DNA of 11,651 bases from Gammaproteobacteria bacterium. GTDB lineage: Bacteria; Pseudomonadota; Gammaproteobacteria; Acidiferrobacterales; SZUA-150. Below the pieces are notes generated by a model, which saw only the letters and a program-made list of their open reading frames with translations, was not told where the DNA came from and searched no databases. The position numbers and the translations under genes were made by a program. Location: positions 1 to 11,651 of the forward strand of contig JAOUNW010000062.1 of NCBI GenBank assembly GCA_029880755.1. The letters run 5' to 3'. Positions 1 through 6,436 of this stretch are shown piece by piece (within the stretch, counting starts at the first letter, position 1; each line of letters starts with the position of its first letter).

Positions 1-1
1 T

Positions 2-1639
2 TCTGATCTGCAGGAAACTGATAAACAACAGAACCCACAATGCGCGTTTGTCTCCCGTTACCACTGGCTAAAGCAGGAATTGCATTTTGATTCCCGAAGA
101 ATGCCGGAGCAGCCATGTAAACGTTTTAACGAATGGCGTAATGCACTCGATCCCTATGAGCTGACACTGGTGTTTCCCGCTTCGTACGTTAACAATCCTG
201 CATCTATGTTCGGACATACCTTGTTGCGTATCGATACCAAAGACCAGGATGAGCGCACCCGCCTGCTGGCTTATACGCTAAGTTATGCCGCTGCCACCAC
301 CGAAGAGAATGGCATCGCCTTTGCCGTCAAGGGGCTTATGGGTGGCTATCCAGGGGTGTTTTCCACAGCACCCTACTATATAAAGGTAAAGGATTACAAT
401 GATCTGGAAAATCGCGATGTCTGGGAATATCGCCTTAATTTTACCACCGAGGAAATTGACCGTTTGTTGATGCATTCCTGGGAGTTAGGCAGTGTCTATT
501 TCCGCTATTATTTCTTTGATGAGAATTGTGCCTATCATCTGTTGTCATTGCTTGAAGTCGCCCGACCTGGGTTGACGCTGACAGAGAATTTCGATTTTTA
601 CGCCATTCCATCTGACACTGTCCGTGCAGTGGTGCAGCGACCCGGAGTGCTCAAGGAGGTGGTGTACCGCCCGGCTCGTAGTACTATTATTCGCCACCGT
701 CTGTCACTAATGGATGACGACAATCAGAAAATTGCCAGAAAGGTTGCGGATAGTCGGGAGGCGCTCACCAGTGATGAGTTTGTGTCTTTGCCGGAAAAAG
801 ACAGGGCAAATATGTTGGAGCTGGCGTTTGAATTTGTGGATTATCAACGATTGTCAGGAAAACGCGAGCGTGATGATGCCGCGAGACAGTCGTTGGCGTT
901 GTTAAGCGCCAGAAGTAAATTGGATATTACCCAGGCGGCGCCGGATGTGCCGGTGCCGGAAGTGCGCCCTGATGCGGGTCACGAAACAGCACGGTTATCC
1001 TTTGGTGCAGGTGAAAAGGATGAGATTCAATTCCAGGAATTTACAGTGCGGCCGGCATACCATGATCTTATGGATTCGGATGGCGGTTATGTGCGTGGTG
1101 CCCAAATTGATTTTTTTGCCTTTAAGTTTCGCAAATATGAGAACGAAAATAATGTTCGGTTGGAAGATCTTAAACTAGTGGACATTGTTTCACTTTCTCC
1201 CCGCAATCGTTTTCTAAAATCCAAGTCCTGGCGCATCAACGTTGGCCGTGGCCGTAAATATACTCCCGAAGGCGGGGAAACATTGGTGAATCGGCTCAAC
1301 GGCGGAGCGGGATTAACCTATGAAATGTTTGATAATATGCTGGTATTCGGCATGTTGGAGACGACACTGGAGACGACCAGCCACTTTGAAGACAGTTATG
1401 CGTTAGGTGCCGGGCCAAGCGTTGGTTCTTTTATCGATTTTGGTCCCCGTTGGCGTCTGGGCATAACCGGGCAAACTACACGTTTTGCTGCCGGTGAAAA
1501 TCATACGGTATCGCAAGTAGCGCTGCGCCAAAGAATCAATATCACAAAGCAAAATGCATTACGTCTTGATATTGCGCGAGAACGCCAATTCAAAACTGGT
1601 CGTACGGAGATGAGTCTCGCGTGGCAGGTATATTTTTAA
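2..1639 (+). CDS. DUF4105 (Lnb N-terminal periplasmic domain) envelope protein, 5' partial
   Basis: The reading frame is open to the left edge, so the true start lies outside; a TTG at 80 is only an internal codon. About 545 residues are visible. The N-terminal part matches the DUF4105 family, with the conserved FGHTLLRID block (His near nt 215) and the ENCAYHLL block (Cys near nt 527, His three residues later), which probably form a papain-like Cys/His site. The C-terminal third (about nt 1000-1639) is rich in alternating polar/hydrophobic strands and ends in WQVYF. A terminal Phe of this kind is typical of outer-membrane beta-barrels recognised by the BAM complex, so an envelope location is likely. 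The substrate is unknown; family members are often annotated only as DUF4105. The stop overlaps the next gene's start (TAATG), which suggests an operon with the lipoprotein hydrolase. Family assignment is firm; catalytic role and barrel are inferred. Confidence 0.88.
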   Translation, partial: SDLQETDKQQNPQCAFVSRYHWLKQELHFDSRRMPEQPCKRFNEWRNALDPYELTLVFPASYVNNPASMFGHTLLRIDTKDQDERTRLLAYTLSYAAATTEENGIAFAVKGLMGGYPGVFSTAPYYIKVKDYNDLENRDVWEYRLNFTTEEIDRLLMHSWELGSVYFRYYFFDENCAYHLLSLLEVARPGLTLTENFDFYAIPSDTVRAVVQRPGVLKEVVYRPARSTIIRHRLSLMDDDNQKIARKVADSREALTSDEFVSLPEKDRANMLELAFEFVDYQRLSGKRERDDAARQSLALLSARSKLDITQAAPDVPVPEVRPDAGHETARLSFGAGEKDEIQFQEFTVRPAYHDLMDSDGGYVRGAQIDFFAFKFRKYENENNVRLEDLKLVDIVSLSPRNRFLKSKSWRINVGRGRKYTPEGGETLVNRLNGGAGLTYEMFDNMLVFGMLETTLETTSHFEDSYALGAGPSVGSFIDFGPRWRLGITGQTTRFAAGENHTVSQVALRQRINITKQNALRLDIARERQFKTGRTEMSLAWQVYF

Positions 1640-2466
1640 TGCGTTGGTTACTGCTGGTTATAGTAGCCCTTGGTCTCACAGGCTGTGCCGGCTTTCTGTT
1701 TTTTCCGCAAAAGCCCTATGTGTTAACGCCGGACAAGATCGGTCTCAAATATGAGCAGGTGACCTTAACCACCAGGGAAGGCTTGAAACTTAAGGCCTGG
1801 TTTCTCCCGGCAAAAGGTCAGGCCAAGGCAACAGTGCTACATTTACATGGAAATGCTGAAAACATCAGCACGCACATCGGTAACGTTTACTGGCTGCCTG
1901 AGCAGGACTTCAATGTATTCCTCCTCGATTACAGGGGCTATGGCGCTTCACAGGGAAAAGCAAACCTTGACGGTGTTCACGAAGATGCCCGTGCGGCGTT
2001 GGACTACCTGGTTGCCCGAAAAGATATTCCGCCGAATAAGATCATAGTGTTCGGCCAGAGTCTGGGTGGTGCCATTGCGATATTTACTGTGGCACATACA
2101 ACCCATCGGGATCAGATTAAGGCTATGGTGGTGGAGAGCTCACTCTCCGATTATCGTAAGATCACCCGGGAGAAACTCAGTTCCTTTTGGTTGACGTGGC
2201 CCTTGCAGTGGCCTCTTTCCTATACCATGCCGGATTTATACAGTCCGTTAGCAGTCGTGGATAAAATCAGCCCCATTCCGTTTCTGATCATCCATGGTGA
2301 TAATGATCCCATTGTGCCCTTGCATCACGGTCAACGTCTTTTCAATGCGGCCAAGGAACCGAAACAAATGTGGCTGGTAAAGGGTGGCGCCCATACCCAG
2401 GCAACGGGCAAGCAGGAATACCGAAAACGTTTGATAGATTATTTTGAAGAAGTGCTTAAGAATTAG
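1639..2466 (+). CDS. alpha/beta-hydrolase lipoprotein (BEM46/ABHD13-like)
   Basis: A 275-residue serine hydrolase. The N-terminus MRWLLLVIVALGLTGC is a lipoprotein signal with lipobox LTGC (Cys16), so the enzyme should be lipid-anchored in the envelope. Hydrolase signatures appear in order: HGNAEN (70-75, oxyanion region), DYRGYGAS (97-104), the nucleophile elbow GQSLGGA (Ser141), GDNDPIVP (acid Asp223) and GGAH (His252). This layout fits the BEM46/ABHD13-17-like branch of alpha/beta hydrolases, whose bacterial substrates are mostly unknown (esters, thioesters or peptides are possible). I prefer the ATG at 1639 over a GTG at 1621, because it gives a standard 16-residue lipoprotein signal and overlaps the upstream stop by one base. 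A short AGG at about 1625-1627 may serve as ribosome site, helped by coupling. The gene ends 3 bp before a convergent small gene. Confidence 0.9.
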   Translation: MRWLLLVIVALGLTGCAGFLFFPQKPYVLTPDKIGLKYEQVTLTTREGLKLKAWFLPAKGQAKATVLHLHGNAENISTHIGNVYWLPEQDFNVFLLDYRGYGASQGKANLDGVHEDARAALDYLVARKDIPPNKIIVFGQSLGGAIAIFTVAHTTHRDQIKAMVVESSLSDYRKITREKLSSFWLTWPLQWPLSYTMPDLYSPLAVVDKISPIPFLIIHGDNDPIVPLHHGQRLFNAAKEPKQMWLVKGGAHTQATGKQEYRKRLIDYFEEVLKN

Positions 2467-2469
2467 AAA

Positions 2470-2682
2470 CTAGCTGCGCTCGTCGTAGACTTTCATGATT
2501 ACTTTTAGTTCCTCCAGCACGACCGCGCATTCTTCCTGTGACAACGAAGCTGTTTCAGGCAGTGTTCTGCCTGCTTCCAAGTCGGCAATGATATCCCGGA
2601 CCGCGCTGCAACCTCGGCTACACAATTTATCAATACAGTTCTGGATAGGTTTTGAGTGTACTGCCAAGTTTGTATCCTGCAA
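2470..2682 (-). CDS. small conserved-looking hypothetical protein (70 aa)
   Basis: A 70-residue, soluble, mostly helical protein. It has Cys residues in CIDKLCSRGC (16-25) and a C-terminal block reading LPETASLSQEE followed by VLEELKVIMKVYDERS. I recall similar short gammaproteobacterial hypotheticals of the pattern 'cysteine helix, LPE, ELK.IM.VY', but cannot name a family. The only start is a TTG at 2682, because an in-frame TAA lies four codons upstream; no clear Shine-Dalgarno is visible. Support comes from a perfect extended -10 (TGCTATAAT on the minus strand) about 45 bp upstream and from the gene ending cleanly 3 bp from the convergent hydrolase gene. No signal peptide or membrane segment is present. 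Function is unknown; the Cys spacing might bind metal, but this is a guess. Confidence 0.62.
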   Translation of the reverse strand: MQDTNLAVHSKPIQNCIDKLCSRGCSAVRDIIADLEAGRTLPETASLSQEECAVVLEELKVIMKVYDERS

Positions 2683-2724
2683 ATAATCGTTTTAACAAAA
2701 ACCAATGTCCCGCTTGTGAGACTG

Positions 2725-2733
2725 ATTATAGCA
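2725..2733 (-). promoter_or_regulatory. extended -10 promoter for the 70-aa gene
   Basis: On the minus strand the bases read TGCTATAAT, a perfect extended -10 element (TGn plus TATAAT). A good -35 is not seen at normal spacing, which extended -10 promoters can tolerate. Transcription would start near 2718, giving a leader of about 36 nt before the TTG start at 2682. Confidence 0.55.
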
Positions 2734-2849
2734 CTACAAACCGATGTCTTCGCGTAGAGCTCAGACGGCTACTCTAAATCCTTAGAAAACCCGTTATATC
2801 GGGCTAAAATCCTTGATTTGGATTAATCGAAGAGTGTATTAGAAAGAGA

Positions 2850-2914
2850 GGGGACGAAGGGATAAAAAAGCAGGTAAATGAAAAAATGCTTAAAGTTTAA
2901 TTCCTCCGTCCCTT
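2850..2914. repeat. REPIN-like inverted pair (GGGACGGAGG-type REP)
   Basis: The left arm GGGGACGAAGGGAT (2850-2863) and right arm ATTCCTCCGTCCCTT (2900-2914) are imperfect inverted copies separated by about 36 bp of A-rich sequence. Two inverted REP-like arms around a short spacer is the REPIN layout, normally mobilised in trans by a RAYT transposase. The arm sequence differs from the terminal repeats of the RAYT relic just downstream, so it belongs to a different repeat family. No transposase is found inside. Confidence 0.5.
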
Positions 2915-3027
2915 TTAACTGCTGAATGAAACAATGCAGGCGGCTGCTTAACTCTGTGTCTGTGGAATGCGGGGTAGTTCAGAGGGATTAAAAAATAGGC
3001 AATCACCTTTCCTTATTTCCCTGTGAG

Positions 3028-3053
3028 AAAACCGGGATCAGATCACAGTTTTT
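3028..3053 (+). repeat. RAYT left terminal repeat
   Basis: This 26-bp end begins AAAACCGGGATCAGATCACA and is followed by five T. It pairs with 3391-3416 in inverted orientation with one mismatch. Confidence 0.8.
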
Positions 3054-3122
3054 GCTAATATACCCAATACTGCGTTAACCTCGAACCATTAAATCTAATG
3101 CCATTCTCACAAGGAGGTGAAC

Positions 3123-3389
3123 ATGGCGCGTAAACCCCGTTTCACACTGCCGGGCATTCCCCAGCATGTCATCCAGCGTGGCAACAACCGTGAACTCTGT
3201 TTCTTTGACAAGGCAGACACCCGGCGTTATCTCGATATCCTGCAGGAAGTCGCAATACTTAACCTCTGCTATGTGCACGCCTATGTCTTGATGACCAACC
3301 ATAGACTCGTCCCTGCCTACCGGGTCGCCCGCACATTGAAGAACAGTCAATGTCTTACTATATTAATTAATATTCTAGACGTATATTAG
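3123..3389 (+). pseudogene. truncated RAYT (Y1/HUH) transposase
   Basis: The start MARKPRFTLPGIPQHVIQRGNNRELCFF is the conserved N-terminus of REP-associated tyrosine transposases (Transposase_17/Y1, HUH superfamily), and YVLMTNH near residue 60 is the beginning of the HUH strand. The second His (normally NHVHLL) is absent: the frame goes straight into HRLVPAYRVARTLKN and an A+T-rich tail, ending after 88 codons, where intact family members have about 200-240. The catalytic Tyr and the second metal-binding His are both missing, so no activity is expected. The ATG at 3123 is preferred over a GTG at 3117, which lies within the Shine-Dalgarno. Confidence 0.8.
3336..3364 (+). promoter_or_regulatory. 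candidate sigma-70 promoter in the RAYT tail, facing the propeller operon
   Basis: TTGAAG (3336-3341) and TATATT (3359-3364) are separated by 17 bp; the -10 matches 5 of 6 and the -35 matches 4 of 6 consensus positions. The propeller gene's ribosome site lies only 5 bp past the RAYT right end, so any promoter must be within or upstream of the relic, and this is the best candidate. The resulting leader (start near 3371) would contain the right terminal repeat. Confidence 0.45.
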
Positions 3390-3390
3390 A

Positions 3391-3416
3391 AAAAACTGTG
3401 ATCTGACCCCGGTTTT
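3391..3416 (-). repeat. RAYT right terminal repeat
   Basis: The reverse complement reads AAAACCGGGGTCAGATCACA plus five T, matching the left end in 25 of 26 positions. It would fold with the left end in transcripts that cross the relic, and it sits in the 5' leader expected for the propeller operon. Confidence 0.8.
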
Positions 3417-3421
3417 AAAAT

Positions 3422-3438
3422 AAGGGAGGTGGTTTATC
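3422..3438 (+). promoter_or_regulatory. strong Shine-Dalgarno followed by an ATC at the expected start
   Basis: AGGGAGGTGG (3422-3431) is an excellent ribosome site. At the right distance the in-frame codon is ATC (3436), followed by a reading NQSVKAIFGIGTILFLSF that is a good signal peptide. An ATG here would complete a textbook start, so ATC looks like a one-base change from ATG. The first ordinary start codon in this frame is GTG at 3553, which has no Shine-Dalgarno and would remove the signal peptide. Confidence 0.55.
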
Positions 3439-5499
3439 AATCAATCGGTCAAAGCGATTTTTGGTATAGGGACAATTTTATTCCTTTCTTTTTTCTCGGT
3501 CTGGTCAGCGAGCGAGGTCGCAAGAATAAAAGGCCCATCTCGGCTCATTTCTGTGTCAGCTGATCGCTATTATCTAATATCGGACCAGTGGGTGTTGGCG
3601 CTATCCAAGGACGGTGCAATTCAGAATCGCTTTAATACAAAGGAGTTGGGAATCCATGAGCCATTAGCTGATATTACGGAAACGGACGGGGGAGACCTGT
3701 ATATCGGCTTGGAGCGGTCGCAGGAAATCTGGCATGTCAGCCGAGAAGGGAAGTTGAAAGAATTATTTCCACGCAAACCATCTCCCTTTGTAACCGACGC
3801 TCGCGTATTCGGGTTATCACGAGACCCATCTAAGGATGTGTTGTATTTGACAGACACGGTGCATCACACTCTGGAAATATGGGATCATGAAAAGCGCCTT
3901 ACTAAGACATTGCGTTTACCAGTTACGGCTAACCCAAACTCAAAATATGCCGGTGCTCAACCTTTTACCTACCCGCTAGGCATGGATTTCTATGAGAATA
4001 GATTGTATGTCGCAGATACCGATAATCACAGACTAGTGGTTCTGTTCCCGGATGGAGTATTCGATAGGGCATTTGATGCTGTGTCAGAAGGGACGGGAAG
4101 GTATATCTATCCTAGACGTGTTTCGCGCAACAAAAACAAGATTTATTTTGTTAACCTCGGGCCGCGACTTAACGGCGGGCAAGTAGTGATGCTTGATATT
4201 AATACTGAACAGCATGATCTAGTCTATGAGCCGTTTCCGATGGATCCTGTAGATGTATTGGCACGAGCAGATGATTTGCTGGTGGTCGATAGTAAATCCA
4301 AGTCAGTACATCGCTTTACCCTGGGGGGGGAATATATTGGTCTGTTTGGTTCACAAGAACTACAGAGATTTTACACGGGTTCTGAGATACAACAAAAAAC
4401 CTTCAAATGGATGAGATTTGTCTCATTGGGCGCCGTTATTATTATTCTTTTGAAGTTAATCGCGCTAAATAGAAGACAAAAGTCTTATCATCTGAAAGAA
4501 TCTCCCGCGCCATTAATCGAATCACTTAGAGGAATGTCACAAGGTAGGAGGCGATTCCTGATTGGTGCGGTACCTGGGTTGGGCTATTTGGCGTCATCGC
4601 GTTATATCGAATTTTTCGGGGTAGTAATCAGCGCACTGTTCGTGGTTATCGCTGTCTATATCGAATTTATTGCTGGGGAGCGACATAGCACAGTATTCGG
4701 TGTTAATAGTTATGCGGCAACTACGATGCTACTTGGATTGATTGCCACAGTTTGGACTCTTACAACCGTACATGCGCTAAGCTTGGTTGAGAACGCATTA
4801 AATCAGGCGAAGGGTGGTGCTAAACATTTATTGTTGAAATTTATCGGGACTGCAGTGATAGCCGCATTGGCAGTTATAGCTGGTCAGGGTCTTGGAGAGA
4901 TAATCCTAAGTTCTGCGCCAAGCTTATCTCAACTAGGCAGTGAGATGGGTATTGTTATGTCTAGTCTTTTTGACGTCTTAACTGGAGAGAATCCTGCCAA
5001 TGTGGGTTACAAGGCGAGGCTTTTCCCGACGGATAACATCTTCCGCCAAGCGCTGGCCTATGGACTGGGGGTGGGCATAATTTTCTCAGCGCTTACCCAT
5101 TTTGAGGAACGCTCCAAAGATAAAATAATTCGCAACGCATTGGTGGGGATTATTGCGGGGGTGCTCGTTTGGATCGCTAATATAGGGTTGTTTGGTAATG
5201 TATTGGGAAGTGGATTTATATTAATTATAACTCTTGGATTCTCAGTCGGAATTGTGATGTATGCATTCTTTAGAAAGACTCTGTCCCTTATATGTATTGT
5301 CGCATCGATGGCCGGAACCTGGCTAGGGAGCGCAATATATCTAATGCTTTTGGGCGCAGGGTATGAACTGTATGGCTCTGGCCAACTAGCTGGGTTTATT
5401 TTTAGGTCAGGTAAAAATGCAAGTGCGTTCTTTGTAATGACGATATTCATCTTATTAGTTCAACATGCCTTAACAAAGAATAAAATGGATAGCGAATGA
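3436..5499 (+). CDS. periplasmic NHL-like beta-propeller fused to a polytopic membrane domain
   Basis: Not a family I can name. From ATC 3436 it is about 687 residues; from the first canonical start, GTG 3553, it is 648. Numbering from GTG 3553, residues 1-275 hold blade-like repeats resembling NHL/six-bladed propellers (for example GDLYIGLERSQEIWHVSREG, then LGMDFYENRLYVADTDNHRL at 142-161, and DDLLVVDSKSKSVHRF). Residues about 288-304 form a membrane helix. About eight more helices follow between 335 and 641, beginning with a GAVPGLGYLASSRYIEF stretch at 338-354. The upstream extension from 3436 adds a signal peptide (IFGIGTILFLSFFSVWSA), placing the propeller in the periplasm. A sensor, scaffold or transporter-associated role is possible but unproven. 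The stop overlaps the next start by 4 bp (ATGA), implying coupling. A G8 run at 4323-4330 lies at the end of the propeller; gain or loss of one G would stop translation before the membrane domain. Codon use is A+T-richer than in flanking genes. Confidence 0.8.
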   Translation: MNQSVKAIFGIGTILFLSFFSVWSASEVARIKGPSRLISVSADRYYLISDQWVLALSKDGAIQNRFNTKELGIHEPLADITETDGGDLYIGLERSQEIWHVSREGKLKELFPRKPSPFVTDARVFGLSRDPSKDVLYLTDTVHHTLEIWDHEKRLTKTLRLPVTANPNSKYAGAQPFTYPLGMDFYENRLYVADTDNHRLVVLFPDGVFDRAFDAVSEGTGRYIYPRRVSRNKNKIYFVNLGPRLNGGQVVMLDINTEQHDLVYEPFPMDPVDVLARADDLLVVDSKSKSVHRFTLGGEYIGLFGSQELQRFYTGSEIQQKTFKWMRFVSLGAVIIILLKLIALNRRQKSYHLKESPAPLIESLRGMSQGRRRFLIGAVPGLGYLASSRYIEFFGVVISALFVVIAVYIEFIAGERHSTVFGVNSYAATTMLLGLIATVWTLTTVHALSLVENALNQAKGGAKHLLLKFIGTAVIAALAVIAGQGLGEIILSSAPSLSQLGSEMGIVMSSLFDVLTGENPANVGYKARLFPTDNIFRQALAYGLGVGIIFSALTHFEERSKDKIIRNALVGIIAGVLVWIANIGLFGNVLGSGFILIITLGFSVGIVMYAFFRKTLSLICIVASMAGTWLGSAIYLMLLGAGYELYGSGQLAGFIFRSGKNASAFFVMTIFILLVQHALTKNKMDSE

Positions 5500-6290
5500 T
5501 GCTACGCTGGATAGGTCTAATCTTTTTACTGCTGGCTCCCCAGGTGCAGGGAGGCTCGGTAATTGATGGTCCAGCTAATGTTAGAGATATGCCAAATGGT
5601 AAAATACTGGTTTCTCTCAACGATGGAGTCTACGTAATCTGCAAAGAGTCGATTAAAGACTGGTTTCGTATTGAGTTACCAGTGATTATTCAGGCCCACT
5701 ATGTGCACAACGGAAAGATAGATAAAGGGGTATCCCTCAGAGATAGGGGAGGTAGAGAGCTAGGGGTTACTATGGACCACGTACTATTGGAGCTAGCGTC
5801 AGAGTATAGAGACGGGGTTAGTGGTAAGATTATCGCATATACTCATGCGCAAAATATTAAGAAAGTTAAAGGAAAAACAGGCTGCTTAACGAATAAGAGC
5901 CAATTTCGATTTATAAACAGTACGAAAGCAAGGCTTGAAGAAGGTAATTATATACTGGAAAAATACTTTAACTCGCAGAACAAGACATTTGAAATAGGTG
6001 ATGATTTTTATTCACCACCCCTGTTGCCTGAGATTACTGTCGAATACTTGGCAAGTGGTTACAGAATAGAAGGAGGGGATTTCCATTCCTTTTTTGCCAG
6101 CTTTGAATATGATCCTGATAAGCCACTAAGTGAGAATAATCTATGTTTTTTTCATAAATGTCTGGAGGAGATTAAAATAAATGACCCACGAAGGGTGGAG
6201 CTTGTTTTGGATGGCGAGAGACTCAGATTTCGTTCCACGAAGGGTTACAAGTCCATGGACAGGGCATCATCACCAGATGTAGCAGACTAG
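5496..6290 (+). CDS. secreted SH3-like domain protein, partner of the propeller protein
   Basis: A 264-residue protein with a clear signal peptide (MMLRWIGLIFLLLAPQVQGG; cleavage near residue 20). Residues about 24-62, reading GPANVRDMPNGKILVSLNDG then VYVICKESIKDWFRIEL, follow the bacterial SH3 (SH3_3-like) pattern of an ANVR start and a KDWFRI strand. Such domains usually bind cell-wall or protein ligands. The remainder is not recognised; it has Cys residues in GCLTN and CFFHKC that could form disulfides in the periplasm. Start ATG 5496 overlaps the stop of the upstream gene (ATGA) and a second ATG follows at 5499; no strong Shine-Dalgarno is present, so translation is probably coupled. The pair is likely co-expressed and works in the same compartment. 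Function unknown; the coding interpretation is secure. Confidence 0.8.
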   Translation: MMLRWIGLIFLLLAPQVQGGSVIDGPANVRDMPNGKILVSLNDGVYVICKESIKDWFRIELPVIIQAHYVHNGKIDKGVSLRDRGGRELGVTMDHVLLELASEYRDGVSGKIIAYTHAQNIKKVKGKTGCLTNKSQFRFINSTKARLEEGNYILEKYFNSQNKTFEIGDDFYSPPLLPEITVEYLASGYRIEGGDFHSFFASFEYDPDKPLSENNLCFFHKCLEEIKINDPRRVELVLDGERLRFRSTKGYKSMDRASSPDVAD

Positions 6291-6403
6291 ACCTTACAGA
6301 TAATAATTTATGTGAGAACAAAAGACCCGAGTAATGGAATTAGACTCTAATGATGTTCTACATCCAATAATAATCAAGACAATCAGATACCCAAGGACAA
6401 ACA

Positions 6404-6436
6404 ATGAATAATGAGGAAATAATCGGTGGGATTTAA
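6404..6436 (+). CDS. possible 10-codon leader ORF (MNNEEIIGGI)
   Basis: ATG 6404 has an AAGGAC ribosome site at 6393-6398 and encodes MNNEEIIGGI before TAA at 6434-6436, overlapping the start of the small membrane-protein gene (GTG 6426) in another frame. Translation of this leader could expose or block the downstream start. It could equally be chance. Confidence 0.25.
   Translation: MNNEEIIGGI

Larger units (their letters stand above)
2683..3026. other. gene-free stretch with small hairpins and a REPIN-like pair
   Basis: No convincing gene is found from 2683 to the RAYT start codon at 3123. Besides the promoter at 2725-2733 it holds two short tandem hairpins: CCCG/CGGG at 2790-2803 with a 6-nt loop, and AATCC/GGATT at 2808-2824 with a 7-nt loop. 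A short direct repeat AAATCCTT occurs at 2776-2783 and 2807-2814. The REPIN-like pair at 2850-2914 follows. The rest (2920-3026) shows nothing I can name. Confidence 0.5.
3027..3416 (+). mobile_element. RAYT element, internally deleted relic with both ends
   Basis: A 390-bp remnant of an IS200/RAYT-type element. Its left end (3028-3053) and right end (3391-3416) are 26-bp inverted repeats of the pattern AAAACCGGGGTCAGATCACA plus a T run, differing at one base (position 3037). Between them are the transposase 5' leader, a strong Shine-Dalgarno (AAGGAGGTG, 3111-3119), the first 60 or so codons of the transposase, and then an A+T-rich tail with a 14-bp perfect palindrome at 3360-3373. The middle and C-terminal two thirds of the transposase are gone, so the element cannot move by itself but still has the ends a related enzyme would need. 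Its right end stops 5 bp before the ribosome site of the next gene. Confidence 0.8.

Noticed and set aside
2776..2824. Short repeats and hairpins considered as an integron attC, CRISPR or attachment site
   Set aside because: The arms are only 4-5 bp, there is one partial repeat pair, and no integrase or cas genes are present; the evidence does not go beyond small hairpins.
3075..3350. Minus-strand frame containing HVHLLV, which looks like an HUH motif
   Set aside because: The motif appears by chance in the antisense of the RAYT 5' region. The remaining residues do not resemble a transposase, and the real transposase start is on the plus strand.
3360..3373. 14-bp perfect palindrome ATATTAATTAATAT as an operator
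   Set aside because: Low-complexity A+T sequence gives such palindromes easily. It overlaps a candidate -10, but there is no second copy to support a regulatory role.
5058..5450. 130-codon minus-strand frame opposite the membrane domain of the propeller gene
   Set aside because: It is an antisense shadow of a hydrophobic coding region: Pro/Ile-rich, no start signals and no domain pattern, while the plus-strand frame is clearly a membrane protein.
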